Source: Priapulus caudatus (lineage: Eukaryota > Priapulida > Priapulimorpha > Priapulimorphida > Priapulidae). Taken from it: a stretch of 43,279 bases of DNA. The translations under genes and the position numbers were made by a program. Shown one piece after another: positions 1-11,921 of the stretch. A model generated the notes under the pieces. That model was not told the origin of the DNA and ran no database searches. It saw nothing but the letters and a program-made list of their open reading frames with translations. Numbering within the stretch: position 1 is the first letter of the stretch; each line of letters begins with the position of its first letter. The stretch spans positions 150,446 through 193,724 of the forward strand of contig NW_014577301.1 of the NCBI RefSeq assembly GCF_000485595.1. Reading direction: 5' to 3'.

Positions 1-312
1 CACGCACTCACACATACATACACTGACTCACGCAGACACGCACACACATACATACACTGACTCACGCGGGCACGCACTCACACACATACATATACTGACT
101 CACGCGGGCACGCACTCACACATACATATACTGACTCACGCGGGCACGCACTCACACATACATATACTGACTCACGCGGGGACGCACTCACACATACATA
201 TACTGACTCACGCGGGCACACGCACACACACATACCAACACTGACTTACGCGGACACGCACTCACACATACCTACACTGACTTACGTGGACACGCTGACA
301 CACGTGCAGGCA
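1..312. repeat. 36-bp minisatellite
   Basis: About eight tandem copies of a unit near 36 bp, each containing CACGCACTCACACATACA followed by a TATACTGACTCACGCGGG-type half. Copies at the two edges are more diverged. The array is cut by the left edge, so its full length is unknown. No coding potential. Confidence 0.9.
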
Positions 313-844
313 CGCACGCGCACACTATAAACCTGTTATACAAAATGGTCGCTATTATTCGTGCTAATTCTGCACCGTGGACCAGTGTTGTAGGTAGGCA
401 CCCGTGTTACTACTATACACGCAAATGAAGGCTACCCTCCGGTGTGACAGGCCTATTTACTGTGCCGTGTGGGCAGCGGCGGAATTACCAAATAAATGTT
501 TCGCTATTGCGACGTGCACGCATTTATAAATTATAGAAACCTCCGACGAATGCACTGAACCTAAGACGAATTACGCACTTAACTGCCTTTTCGCCACGTT
601 CGCTGTGCCCCCTCCATCCCGCTCCCTTCCCCTACCATCATAATTTGTGGGCAATCATGTTTGGCAAGACATGAAGAACTACAGAGGCCTTGAAGTGTGG
701 CCTTCTCAGTAGGCCAGCTGTACCTCGTGCGGAAGAACAACTGTCAGCTCATATCGTGTTGGCAATATTTGTAAATAACAGGTAACGGCCCGCTATTTAC
801 ATCAGGCATAACGTAATCACTATCTAGGTATCACATGATAGTGA
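313..844. other. intergenic, nothing recognised
   Basis: Unique-looking AT-rich sequence. No convincing exon, RNA gene or repeat end was seen on either strand. Confidence 0.5.
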
Positions 845-1830
845 GTAAAGCAATAATAAGCCCCATTGATTATGCAATTAGTTGACGAATGCTAGAGTAA
901 CTGGCGCTCATAGGGTCTATGTCCCCCAGGGTACTGGCCGGAACGTACCCTGGTCACTATTGATATGGTTAGGGTTTAGGCATTAGGGTTTAGGGTTCGG
1001 TTTCGAGTTCGGGTTAGGGTTAGGGAGTAAGGCGTAAGGGCGACCTCCCATAGACTCGTTAGTGGATTAGGCGAGGTAGCGGTCCGGCAATATTAGACTA
1101 GTACCCCATGGTAACGTTCCGGTATACCCACCGTACCCCAGCCTCACAAGGGTACGTTCGGCAGTACCTCCGGGGGACAATAACCCTCTCAGCGTAACTG
1201 GCACCTTGTGTAGTTAATAAGTAGCATAACCTTATAGTTATAAGCCAAACGCCTATTAAGTTTGTCCAATATCACTGCTGGTGTTGAATATGTATCACCG
1301 TAGCCTTTACGTGCCGTAAAATTTCATCGCAGCAGTCAAGCGATGAAACGTGAACATTGTGCTGCAACTATGTTCTGGACAGCCAAGGATGAAAATGGAG
1401 GTGTCCCCCCCCCCCCCCCCAGGGTGTAACCAACGGCCAACGTGGACTAACATGGAAATGGAGTAAAAACCACGTACTAATCATCGGACGCACGTGGACA
1501 TCCCTGACAGAAAGAAGTTCCTACATGAGATCCATGTTTACGAAATCACTGATGATAGCATTGCGTACGGCCGAGCATGCGTGTGAAAATGTCTAGTGAA
1601 AATGTCCCATAAATCTGTATCACACCCGATTCGCCGGCAGCGGTTGAAAACGTGTAAACAACTGAATTTTTGACTGCGGATTTCAAATATAGACATTTCT
1701 TAGTAACACTAGTGGAGTATTGGACAAAACTATACGCCGTTTGGATGTAAAGGTATGTCTCAAATATTAACTACACAAGGTACCAGTTACTCTAGCATTC
1801 GTCAACATTGCATAAGCAAATGGGCTATTA
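845..1830. repeat. diverged inverted repeat
   Basis: Sequence at about 845-905 plus 1194-1350 reappears in inverted orientation at about 1630-1830. The best-matching part is 880-1225 (MITE removed) against 1760-1810; for example GACGAATGCTAGAGTAACTGG is shared. The arms diverge toward the centre near 1500. This looks like an old fold-back element or inverted duplication. Its left arm was later interrupted by the MITE at 906-1193, and the right arm preserves the empty site. Confidence 0.7.
906..1193. mobile_element. MITE family 1, copy 1 (9-bp target duplication)
   Basis: Ends are GCTCATAGGGTCTATG and its inverted counterpart. It is flanked by GTAACTGGC at 897-905 and 1194-1202, a perfect 9-bp target duplication. 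The long terminal inverted repeats contain GGTACTG and GGAACGTACCCTGG, and the centre carries TTAGGG-like tracts (about 968-1025). The 9-bp duplication fits Mutator-like elements. No reading frame, so non-autonomous. Related copies lie at 14270 and 37510. Confidence 0.88.
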
Positions 1831-2607
1831 TGCGCCTTTAATACAGCCGCGCATACCGCTGTTGTCGAGGGAAATGGAGAGTCATGGTGTAGACCTTCAA
1901 ATGAGATACTGTTTCGCATAGCAACGCCTTGACCAGATGCAACACAACAAATATGCCACGCACATACCCCGTCCCGCACCTCCGAAAACAGAAGACGTAG
2001 AGCTTTGCGAAATGAGTTTGCAAAGCCGGCCATGAGAGTGAGTGAATTGATACAGGCGGCTTAAAGCTGCACCTATGCGCATCCAAACGCATAATTTCCT
2101 CCAGTAACTAGACTAGCAAATACTTCGGTCAATCATAATCCCCACTACCTATGACAAAATAAACCCTAGTTCTACCATTTATCACTGCGCGTTGTCTATA
2201 AAAGGCATTTGAAAAATAGCCTCCAGATGTTGTTCAAATTCTCCGATGTTGTTGAACTTTCCGTGCTCTGCAACAACCGTTGGAGCGTGCTGCGGTACAG
2301 CGGTAACGTACGCGGGTGTAGCAAAGATAAACGTGACGTCACCATAACCGGATTCTTGCGAAATTGGTTTTTGGCAAACATTTAGCGTTGGCAGCCAGAT
2401 TACCCAGATTTCGCAACCTCTCTCTATGTGGGTTTAAGCAAACGCGCACTGAAATGGGCAGAACTAGAGTTTATTTTTGCCATATAGGTAGTGTGATTAT
2501 GCATGACACGAGAGTATTGCTAGTCTAGGTAACTGGGAGAAAATAGCATTTGCGATCGCATAAGTGCGGCTGTTATATCTATTGATAGTTTAGTCCAAAC
2601 AAAGCCG
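1831..2607. other. intergenic, nothing recognised
   Basis: Short open frames exist on the minus strand, but none shows protein-like composition or recognisable motifs, and no splice structure links them. Confidence 0.4.
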
Positions 2608-2910
2608 ATGTGGTTAGATACTGTCGTGAATGTCCCCCCCCCCTCTCTGGATGCTGTCAAAGCTATGTCAGCTGTGTTTGGAAACTATGCAGCAGCAGGA
2701 CCGACAACGGCACCCCTACAGCAGGTGCCGTTGCCTGCCCCTCTAAAGGCTAATCAGGTCGTCCCTACGACTAGTCGGCCGACAAAAGATTTGAAAGATC
2801 GTATGTCCCAAAAACGGCCAGCGGTCGCCGTTACAAAGGTCGTGAAGTGGCAGCCCAATCACTGCTACAAATGTCGAGGTCACTATGATTATAAAAGCAG
2901 CGTGCATTAA
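2608..2910 (+). CDS. unidentified 100-aa open frame with a CxxC motif
   Basis: Open frame of 100 codons, rich in Pro/Ala (residues 1-60) and then basic, ending in a segment with HCYKCRGHYDY. The CxxC could be part of a zinc-binding motif, as seen in fragments of transposon proteins, but no family is recognised. There is a run of eight C at 2634-2641. It may be chance, an exon, or a transposon relic. No neighbours support it. Confidence 0.15.
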   Translation: MWLDTVVNVPPPSLDAVKAMSAVFGNYAAAGPTTAPLQQVPLPAPLKANQVVPTTSRPTKDLKDRMSQKRPAVAVTKVVKWQPNHCYKCRGHYDYKSSVH

Positions 2911-3516
2911 CAAAATGGAGACATAACACAAGCAGTTACAAGGAGGGATTAATGCACAAACCCTTCTGCAAATATATATTAAAGTTTTCCGTATATCACA
3001 GGCAATTTTAAAATTCTTTTTCTGGGCACAATGATTTAATAACGTTTGTCCAGAAAGATTGAGGATAGATTACGAAGTTTACCTGAATTTTACTGGTAAG
3101 CGCCATTTTGTTGGTCAGTGACTCGTTTTTAATGTAGACTGGTCCCGCGACAGCTCTTGTTTGGCGCTATGTAGCAAACACTGGCCTGGCGAACCCGTCT
3201 ACGTTTCCTGCAGAAAGCTACGATCTGAATCGCGATGCACAGCCGTGAAAGTCACTTCAAGTCGACGTGAGTGTGCTACCTGCTAACTCGCGATAAGTAA
3301 GGTAGTCGACGATAGTCAAGATCGTAGGGCGACCTGAGCAGAAGCTTTAAAAGCCGTAGCACAGGACATTGGCCGACTTTTGGTTTGCTCGTCGCTGCAA
3401 CCTGCACCTGCAATGCGATCGCGTCGCGCTCACGCTTCACCGCGTGTGCGCATGCAAGCGACTGCTGAAATTAACTGCTGTGGAAATTTCCTGGAATGTG
3501 AAGTTTTCAATCGTTT
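2911..3516. other. intergenic, nothing recognised
   Basis: No gene or clear element. The right side abuts the AGGTCA-bearing repeat. Confidence 0.4.
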
Positions 3517-3690
3517 TTAGCTCATCTGACATAGTCAGATGCAGCTTGTAGAATCGCATGAGCGTGCGTCGTGCGTCGTGCGTCCGTCCGTCAACAGTTG
3601 GGCACAAATCTTAACCACTTGACGTACGGTCACATATTCGGGACGTGGGGGGGGGGGTAATCCGAAAAGAGTTGGGATGTCGAAGCTGGG

Positions 3691-3710
3691 GGGTCAAAGG
3701 TCAAAGGTCA
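3691..3710 (+). promoter_or_regulatory. three AGGTCA-type half-sites spaced by 1 bp
   Basis: GGGTCA, AGGTCA and AGGTCA follow each other with single-base spacers (3691-3696, 3698-3703, 3705-3710). This is the DR1 arrangement bound by RXR and HNF4/COUP-type nuclear receptors in animals. It is repeated in copy 2 of the element at 30096-30115. Binding is inferred only from the motif. Confidence 0.5.
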
Positions 3711-3862
3711 AGGTGTAAAAAGGGGGAACATTCCCTCCTTAACTTAAGGTATAGGGAGGAAATGCAGATTGGGCACAAATCTAAAGGCTCGACCTAGCTC
3801 GTGATAGTCGGTGTATAGCATCATGGTAGGAAAAGCCATCACTGTGCCAAAATTGGAGGTCC

Positions 3863-3875
3863 AGGTCAAAGGTCA
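3863..3875 (+). promoter_or_regulatory. second DR1 AGGTCA pair in the same repeat
   Basis: AGGTCA-A-AGGTCA. The equivalent position in copy 2 (30251-30270) and in the inverted copy (34178-34197) carries three half-sites with 1-bp spacers. Confidence 0.5.
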
Positions 3876-4662
3876 ATGGGGCACAGGGCAGATTTTAGAC
3901 ATTTTCTGAGGACATGGTCTGACGGAGCGATTGAAAAACTTTTTGTTTTCGCGGTGACTAGCATTTTATGGCTTTATTGAAAGGACCATGAATGTCCTCT
4001 GCTGACATGCGAAGAGTAAGTGTCGGATAACCTTTTGACCCTCAAGAGGAGGGTTAAACATGGATTTGTTTACTGTCTGTTAGAAAGAATTTGACTGCCG
4101 GATTTGCTAGTAGAATCTATACATGCCTGGATGTATAAGGCTACAATGTCACAGTGAAATTTCAAAAGCTAAATTTGGTTGAGAAGGTTTATGCTCTTAA
4201 ATCGTATAATTTCTATGGCATTCGTACTGTCAGTTTTTACATGTAACGTATGCCACTGCCAGTGGCCACTGCCATGCAATGTGGTGGTGATATTACTGTG
4301 TAGTTTTTGCCTGCTTAATTAGTTACAGGTGGCAGCTCTCTATTCAGCCGTAGGCTTGCGTAGGTAAATGGATGAGTGCTTACCTATTCTGTCTTGCAAA
4401 TAGTTGTTGCTACTATAGATGGGAGCTTCATCTTTAATCTAAGAACTTAAACGTACGCGCCATCTCGTGGCAACTTTCATAAGATGCCCAACAAACATTT
4501 TCTTTGAGAAGGTTCCTGATACCATCCCTGTGCATTCCACTGTTTCGGCGTGTATGTGAACACATATGGGACTAACAGGGTTTACTAGAATCCCACCACT
4601 CCACCACAGAGTCACCGCAGTAGACGTTAGATGAGCGCTGTCGCTCCGCGGCACTTGTTGAT

Positions 4663-6452
4663 TAACAGTTTAATTCGATAGCTGGAGCAATATGCCACCT
4701 CTGTACCTAGTTATATTGCCGTACATAAGTGTATGTGAGCTTCCAGAGCGTTTGGATTGCCTACGTGCATGTGCAGTGAGCCAAGGCCCTCTAAATATGG
4801 ATCTACTGATGGCATCAGACATTCCATTCATTCTGCTATTTCCTTGCATATTCTCTATACGAATTATAGTATTATTTTCATAGCAATGTTTGCCATTAGA
4901 GGCAGAAGCTTCTAACCCTGTTAACAGAGTATTAAAATTTCATTGACTCAGATAAAGGTACTAGAAACATTTGAAATGCTTAAAAAATTATATCATGAAC
5001 TGATCACCTGGGAGGTGCCACCAATGTCCATCGTTATGTCTAGTTAGTAATTACCAGTCTCACCAATTCAAAATGTATCTCTTTCACCCACTGCTAGTGT
5101 AAGCCAGCTCCTGTATAACTGCCATGCTCAGCATGGTCAACATGCAAGTGTGAGTTTTGAGACTATAGGAGACATGCAAACGTAGCCAAAAATTCCAGCA
5201 GTAGAGTATGCAAATTTGCATTATATGCATAATGTAGGTGTCTTGGAAAGTTGAGATTGGTCATATTGAGATTTTATCTTCTATATTATGTCATTCTATC
5301 AAGTATAGCCAGCTGATATTTATGAATCTGGCTGACTTCCAGGCCTAGTTGATATTGCCGTATGGCCGTAAACAATACACCTAGTTCGTTACCAAGGGTA
5401 CATCCAGCTTAACTCGTGCGTTTTGCATCGGATTGCAAGTAGTACAGATATTTCTCGTAATTTCCTAGAAATTTACAGAACATTTTACCAAAATTTAATG
5501 GTGCAGTGGTTTCAGTTACTTAGTCATGGAGGTCTGAGTGAGTACCAAGTTACCAACAATCAATATTTTGCACATAGGGTTCGGTCATTGTGAAATTAGA
5601 AAAACGGTGATCCATTGCCACAGTGTGCGCCACAGTTGTCAATGTATAAAACTTAGAGTAATTTCTTTTTACACTCACTTTCATGGTAAAACGTTACTGT
5701 AACAAGTGCCGCATAGGGACAGTGCTCATCATGGCTATAGGACATTCACATATTTAGGGCCTGTGGTGCCTCGAAGGGCTGTACAGAAAGAGACAAACAG
5801 ATAAGGTAGAGCTAAATGACAGTGTCAGGAGAGCTCATAGCTAATAGCTCAGCTGTGAGTGTGAGTAATAAATTCAGTGAACACATCTGCATAGCATAAA
5901 CATGACTTTGGCTGGGTGCTATTAAAGTAATTATTACGAGAGTGTTCCAGTGTTTTCACCACTCATGATACCTAACATTATTGCTTGAGTAACAGCAATT
6001 GTCTAGAGTAACGATAAAATGTCTTGGAACCTTCGTATTCACCAAATCATGCAATTTTCGAACTAGTTTGGTAAACAATCGTTTGCTGTAATCTTGAAAC
6101 TAGAGCTGGTAGTCTTGGACTAGCTAGTAGCGCCGCTGCCTATCTGCTATAGACATGATACAGTCTCTCTCAAATGCAGTTGTTTTCAATTAATCATCGA
6201 CAATTTACAAGTTTACCAATTCTGCCATTATAGCGACACAATAAAATTAAATGCATTGCTGTTACGATGTGTTCATATCCAATTTTCTATGCTATAACTG
6301 CTTAAAATCTTATTGTTTTTAATGCTGGTGATCTGCTGTGAGGCGAGACTATATTGCACTATATTTTTTGGGGGTTGAGGGTTTCTGAGCAAAACTCGTA
6401 ATAATAGCTTTAAATATACAGACTGCTTTAGATTAAATAATAATATGATTTA
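4663..6452. other. intergenic, nothing recognised
   Basis: AT-rich sequence with no gene-like frame, splice structure or repeat end that could be identified. Confidence 0.4.
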
Positions 6453-7012
6453 AAGTGGATAAACCTCGCAACAAACAGCCTACATACACTTACTGTGAGC
6501 ATACTTACAGTATGCAAATATCACGAAATATTCCTATTGAGCCAGAAATGTGCTAGAGGATGTTGAAACAACGTCCGACAGAGTTTCGTCATATAGATAC
6601 ACATAAATTATGTTGAGCGGAGGCCGAAGGGGATACGCTAGCGCAAATATTTCCTGGAAAAAAAAACACTATATATCTTTGTTTGCTGATTGCATGAGTA
6701 ATGTGATTTAACAGGTGATTTAACAGGTGATTTTAAAAAATGTCACAATTTTGTACTGAACAAACATATAATATTGAATTATAACTTGTTTGATCATAGA
6801 AAAGATCGCTCGGCTGTGTCCCGGCTGTGTAAACATCACAGTGACGCTACTTTCGTAAGACAAGTACTCTCGTTTAGATTTTGTGAAGAAATGTTATGAA
6901 AGTGGCAATACAAATGAGGTGTAGTGAATTTTTGCAACATAGACGAGCTCACAGTTAGTAGGTATATATATCTATGCATTTTTGCTGCGAGAACATGCCG
7001 TTTTAAGGATCG
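6453..7012 (+). repeat. dispersed repeat split by about 420 bp
   Basis: 6453-6514 (GGATAAACCTC, CCTACATACAC, ACTGTGAGCATACTT) and 6929-7012 (TTTTTGCAACATAGACGAGC, GCTGCGAGAACATGCC) are adjacent in the inverted copy at 32598-32720. Here they are separated by about 420 bp. Either this copy received an insertion or the other suffered an internal deletion. Confidence 0.65.
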
Positions 7013-7166
7013 TGACTCCGCTGTCAGGTTTAAAAAAGCCTCCTGTTTGAACGCGAAACGTTAGCAGGTACGTTTTTAAAACCTCATGGTTGAGTAGAAA
7101 TCAACCAAGTTCTCTCTATTATCAACCAACCGAATCAAATTATTTAAGGATTTAGTAGTGCAGCAG

Positions 7167-7199
7167 ACCTCAGATGAGCACTGTTGCTATGCGGCACTT
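7167..7199 (+). repeat. solo 3' end of the AGGTCA-bearing repeat
   Basis: CAGATGAGCACTGTTGC followed by TGCGGCACTTG matches the 3' terminal segment of the elements ending at 4662, 30952 and 33390 (inverted). The body is absent. Confidence 0.6.
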
Positions 7200-8876
7200 G
7201 GTTGGTACATGCTGTGCATAACTTGTAGCAAATGTTTGGCTTTCACACCGTTTCTGGGAATTGAGAACTATCCAAAATCTCATTTTCACATAAAACTTCT
7301 GAAATTTTGCTGTCCCATAATTATGTGCAGAACATTTTATAAAATTTTGCAGCTTGAGCACAGAGAGACATCTTATTTATAATTTAAACGTGTAATTGAT
7401 AGGATTCTTTGAGCATTAAACGTGTACCTGCACTTATATCTAGCAGTATCCGTGCAAAAACTTGAGTGTCCGCTTCAGGATATATAAACGAGGTAATGTT
7501 AATTGCCCAAAATGCAGGCGAGTAGGAGTTGGCTGCTACTCATCGTGATACACGCTGGACATCTAACACGTAACGAAGTGGACAAAGTGAACACAAGATT
7601 TACTAATGCAACAAATTTCCCCCTAGTTCAGTTGTATGAAAACAGTTTATAATGCGCATGTTGCTGCCTATCTGAGTGATGCAACAATATGCAGAAGGTA
7701 ATAAAAATGCTAACATGAACGTGTAAGTTGGTATACAGCTTATCTTTTGATAACATTTAGCAGCATAATCGTGTGAATGATAGGGCTGCTGTCTCCGCAA
7801 AACGAGTCGAAAAGCCGTACCTAGTGCAAATTTACTGAGCTCGTATTACTCTAAACGATGCACATCAACAATGTATGACAGAATGACAGACAGATTTGCA
7901 GCATTTTTGCGCAATCGCCTAAATCTGTGCATCATTTAGCAATTGTGAGAGTGTGTGAACACACTTTACAGCACTTCTCAAAACTATACACAAATTGACA
8001 CATTACAGAATTATATACCGTTTGGAATCGTTTTAAATACATCTCGGGCTGTGATATGCAGGTGTGAACATTGTTTTGAGACACATTTAGGTTTACATTA
8101 GGTACAATTTCACTGCTACTTACACACTTCCATTCACCTCACTCATGGAGCCAATAATGCCCAAATGAAAACCATCAACTTATAAATAAAAAGACAAATA
8201 ATAAAAGAAGCGTAGAGGCAGAGCAAAAAACACAAGCCAGATAGCAGGTTCAACATCGTATTGCAGCTGATATAGATAGTACATGCACGTCCACCGGCTA
8301 ACTTTAATTAACAACACCAAATTGCCTTATTAGCAGCAGGCAGAGGCTGAGCACTCAATTAAATTACATCCAGTATCATCAGTACTGCGTCCCTTTAATA
8401 CGCATTCCGCCTTAATAATTTAATGGCTATTTAATTACAATTAAATCAATGACGTACGTGGGAACAATATGAATACGGGAGCTCGACGGCAACGCATACC
8501 GAATACACATCCGTACAGTCGCAGACATGTGCAGCGTCCCTGCTACCCAAATACACGTCGCACGCCCGTCGCACATCGGTGATATTTGTATAGATCTGGG
8601 TCTGTCTCTCACTGATAAACTATCGCTTGCTTATCGTATTTATAAAATTTCTAAATTTGTAACATTTTTAATGAATCATCGATTTCTACGAAAAACGAGT
8701 TTCGCGAGCACAAAAGCAGCACGGGTGTGTTTACGTATAGTATTTATACGCGCACGTACGCACGCCAAAGCGTCAGCACGGGCAGCGATAACAGAAGCCC
8801 GATATCGCCCACTAGATAATGTCGGCACGTTTCTCTAATCGACAGGTAACACTAGTATCGAATAAGCCGTATTTAC
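7200..8876. other. intergenic or intronic, nothing recognised
   Basis: No identified exon. If the minus-strand first exon at 8877-8919 is real, its downstream exons would lie here or further left, but none could be recognised. Confidence 0.35.
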
Positions 8877-8919
8877 CTTGATAAGTCTGCAGCCATCCTG
8901 ATACCGTTTTCACCGCCAT
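8877..8919 (-). CDS. candidate first coding exon of an unidentified gene
   Basis: On the minus strand an ATG in strong context (AAAATGG) opens a 43-nt frame reading MAVKTVSGWLQTYQ. It ends in phase 1 at a good donor, CAAG|GTAAAT. The sequence upstream (8920-9660) is GC/CpG-rich with a CAG/GCT repeat, as expected for a 5' untranslated region or promoter. The 14 residues identify no family and downstream exons were not found. An opposing plus-strand possibility, ATG at about 8819 with donor CAG|GTAACA, cannot be excluded. Confidence 0.3.
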
Positions 8920-9660
8920 TTTCCCCTGGTCTTCTGAAGTACGGAGGAGGTGGCTGATGCTGCTGGGAGGCTGAGCCAGTCACGGCAGACAGTGCTGCTG
9001 CTGTTCCTGCTGCTGCTGCTGCTGTAGTAACCGCTGACTCGCAGTCAATAACCCAGTATCGATCGTCTTTGTTCCTGCGCGTGCTTTGTTTAATGGCAGG
9101 CTGCCTGCCTCTGCCTCCGAGCTGTGCGGCTACACAGCTCCCCAGTTCTGCAGATTTGTACGTAGACGGTCACCCGCAACTATGATCAGCGTTAGCGAAT
9201 GTTGCACTGGCGGACGGTCGCCCATCTTTATCGCAAGCTGTGTTGTGATCAATGACAGATGGCCGACGTAGAGCTTTTCGCCGTGGCGTATTCTAGTGAG
9301 AGAAACAGAGCGGCGGCGCTCTCACAGCACGTTGTTTGCGGCATCTGGCGATGCGGCACGGCTAAGCGTAGCTCTTTCTACAGTGGTGGGCAGGTGGTAT
9401 ACGCCGCTCACTAACTTCACTCTGTGTGCTCTGATCGGCCTCTCTTTATCTCCGTTGGCCACCGAGAAGAACCTGGCTCTAACACCTCGCCTCAATCACC
9501 GAATGGTTGCCATGCAGCCTGTAGAATGCCTCCGTGCATCGCCACAATGTCACCCCGCGCAGATCTTGCAGACGCTTTGTCAAACTATCGGCGCGATGCT
9601 GCCGCCGTGATCGTACAGGAGCTTGCGGGCGTTGATGGGTTGATGCAATGATAGATATAC
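8920..9660. promoter_or_regulatory. GC-rich, CpG-containing stretch, possible promoter
   Basis: Local base composition rises well above the flanks. It includes CTG/GCT repeats (about 8957-9025). The ORFs here lack protein-like features. It could be the promoter and 5' UTR of the candidate minus-strand exon at 8877-8919. Confidence 0.3.
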
Positions 9661-11046
9661 ATCACATGATCACATACATCTTGATATACGTCATACTTCC
9701 AACAGGTGTGTGGCTGCATTATGCATCCTGTGTGCGCGCGCCGTGCTATCATTTATTAATGAGTGGCGTTATGGCGTACGCACTAACAGTATTGAATAAT
9801 TAAGAGTAGTGAATGCAAATTTAAAGTTCACAAAGGTGGATGGCTTGAAAGGATTGTAAGATGAGTCCATATGCACGGCTTGCTACGAGCAATGAGACGG
9901 AGCAAAGATTATTAGCTTAATTCCTACGGCGGGCTGAAATTATTAAAAGAACGGTGTGTCTGAATGGCTTTTAATTTTGTTAGAAATTTGAACTGTTGAA
10001 GACAGCGACTATCGATGTGTCGTAAATATATAAATAAAAATAAATGAAAAAATATATATATATATCAGGAGTAAATATTAACAATTGTATTTATTGGTCG
10101 CGAGATGTTCAGGTAAAAAACATGCGCGCACGACCTACAGGTTACGCAGGCGGGCGTGGAAATCATTATGAACTCTGGAGAAGTGATTCAGTGTCTCTAG
10201 TGGCTAATCTAAGGTTAATTATTCAGAAGAACTAGGATTCCAAACAAGGAAAGAATGTGAATGAAATTGCCAAGACCCCCCATCACCAGTACTATCCCAT
10301 CGCCCAACAATGCAGAACAAAGGCAATTCACGCGCATACACGCGTACCCTGCTGATTGACTGCCACTGGGAATTCACTTGCATAGTAAACTTACTACATG
10401 TAGTAGTAGCATGCTTCTTCCCACTAGGTGCTTATTTATAAGGATAAAGAGCTGCCCTACGCTTCTACAAGTCTTTGTTTTAGGTGTACATACTCACTCG
10501 CCTGCGTGGCTCTGTGTGCTTGGTGTAGCCTACTGACACATGCTTTTTATTGCTGGGTACCCACGTCTACTGGCCTGTATGCAGTTGTAACGTAGTAAAA
10601 CCCCAGTCTTATTGCATAACACTCACCGTACAAGTATCCAACCTTAACAGCGAAGAAAAGAACCTCCCGACACAGTATTCTATCTGACATTCTCATGTAT
10701 TTACATGAAGGTGGCATGTAAATTCGCAATTTATTAGCTTAATATACAAATGTGAAAATATGACAATACTGTACAAATTACTTTACCAAGGATGTGAAGT
10801 AAAAGATTTCTAGGTTAACATGTCAAATGAAAGATGTGTGCAATATAAATCTACCCAAGAAGAAAATTTAATATACACCCAAAACTTCTTTAAATTTAGC
10901 CCTTTTCGATTGAACTTCTTGATTCTCTTAACAACCTCTTGATTCAATGTGCTAATTGTACTGTGCTGTCACCGAACGTGTAACATAACATTCACATAGC
11001 TATTCATAAGTTTGGTCATTCTTATAACAACTACATTACTACTATA
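9661..11046. other. intergenic, nothing recognised
   Basis: No gene, RNA or element end identified. AT-rich, with a short TA run near 10050. Confidence 0.4.
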
Positions 11047-11903
11047 CAGTAAAACCTCGTTACACCGCCACCATTGGGACTTGGGAAATATTGGCGTTAT
11101 AACGAGGTATAGAAATTGCAGTCTAATAGCACCACTAAATAGCTCCCAGTTACTAGAAAACCAATAAAAATAAAATTCATATTAACAAAATTTCTTTGTT
11201 TTATAACTGAATTGCTATTAGAATAAAAATATTTTAGTTTCATGTAACATGTTTGATTCTGTGTTTTCTTTAGTCCGGAGTTCAGCACATGTACATGTAC
11301 ATGTACATGTACATGTACATTTAAGTTTGCGTACAGTATTTTGATAGTCTGGGGTTCAATCTTTCTTAAAAAAGTCTGTAATTGACTTCTGTTTAGAACA
11401 TTCCGAAATGAGTGAATCCATGCGAGATTGTAGGAGGGACACGGCAGAAATGTCACGTTCAGTAGAATATGCGTTCGACTCAAAATATCGCAATACAGTC
11501 CTGAATTGACCTCGGAGCATCAAGTGATGATGGGGCGGAATCTCTACCGCTAGTACTATACCGCTAAATACTACTGCTATTACATAGGACTCGTGTGGAT
11601 GTGCTGAATATATTACAGGGGTAGAAATTAACTTTTTAACACGGGAGTCCGTTCACGGGAGTCCAACGGACTCCCTACCCTCAAAAAGAGGGAGTACGCA
11701 GTTTGAGGTTCAAAATTAAAGATATTAACAATAACGCATGTGCTTATCATGCGGTTGCACGTCTGTCAATTTTTCTTAACGAGGGGCGGTATAATGAGGC
11801 TAAATAACGCACAAATAGATACAAACGATCTGTACATTGGCATTTTCCTGGCGATAAGTGAGATTGGCAGTAGTACGAGGGGCGGTATGACGAGGTTTTA
11901 CTG
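11047..11903. mobile_element. pogo/mariner-like non-autonomous element with TA target duplication
   Basis: Termini CAGTAAAACCTCGTTA (11047) and the inverted CGAGGTTTTACTG (ending 11903) are flanked by TA on both sides (11045-11046, 11904-11905). CAGT..ACCTCGTTAtA-type ends are characteristic of pogo/Tigger-type Tc1/mariner elements. Subterminal repeats of the ACGAGGGGCGGTAT type occur near 11779 and 11876. No transposase frame is intact. An (ACATGT)n tract lies inside. The right end is 18 bp from the COMMD2 stop codon. Confidence 0.8.
11286..11321. repeat. (ACATGT)n simple repeat
   Basis: Six tandem copies of the self-complementary hexamer ACATGT inside the pogo-like element. Confidence 0.9.
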
Positions 11904-11921
11904 TATACTGATCACATCACT

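Larger units (their letters stand above)
3517..4662 (+). mobile_element. AGGTCA-bearing dispersed repeat, copy 1
   Basis: Begins TAGCTCATCTGAC with a perfect hairpin CATCTGAC-ATA-GTCAGATG. It ends near GATGAGCGCTGTCGCTCCGCGGCACTTG. Copy 2 is at 29921-30952, a 5'-truncated inverted copy is at 33390-34345, and a solo end is at 7167-7199. Short inverted ends (CTCATCTGA / agatgag) plus a 3' structured tail resemble non-autonomous Helentron-like or other rolling-circle elements. No target duplication was seen, so the class is unresolved. No long ORF. Confidence 0.75.

Noticed and set aside
11097-11483. 128-codon minus-strand frame
   Set aside because: It runs through the pogo-like element and an ACATGT repeat (HVHVHV), with no transposase motif.
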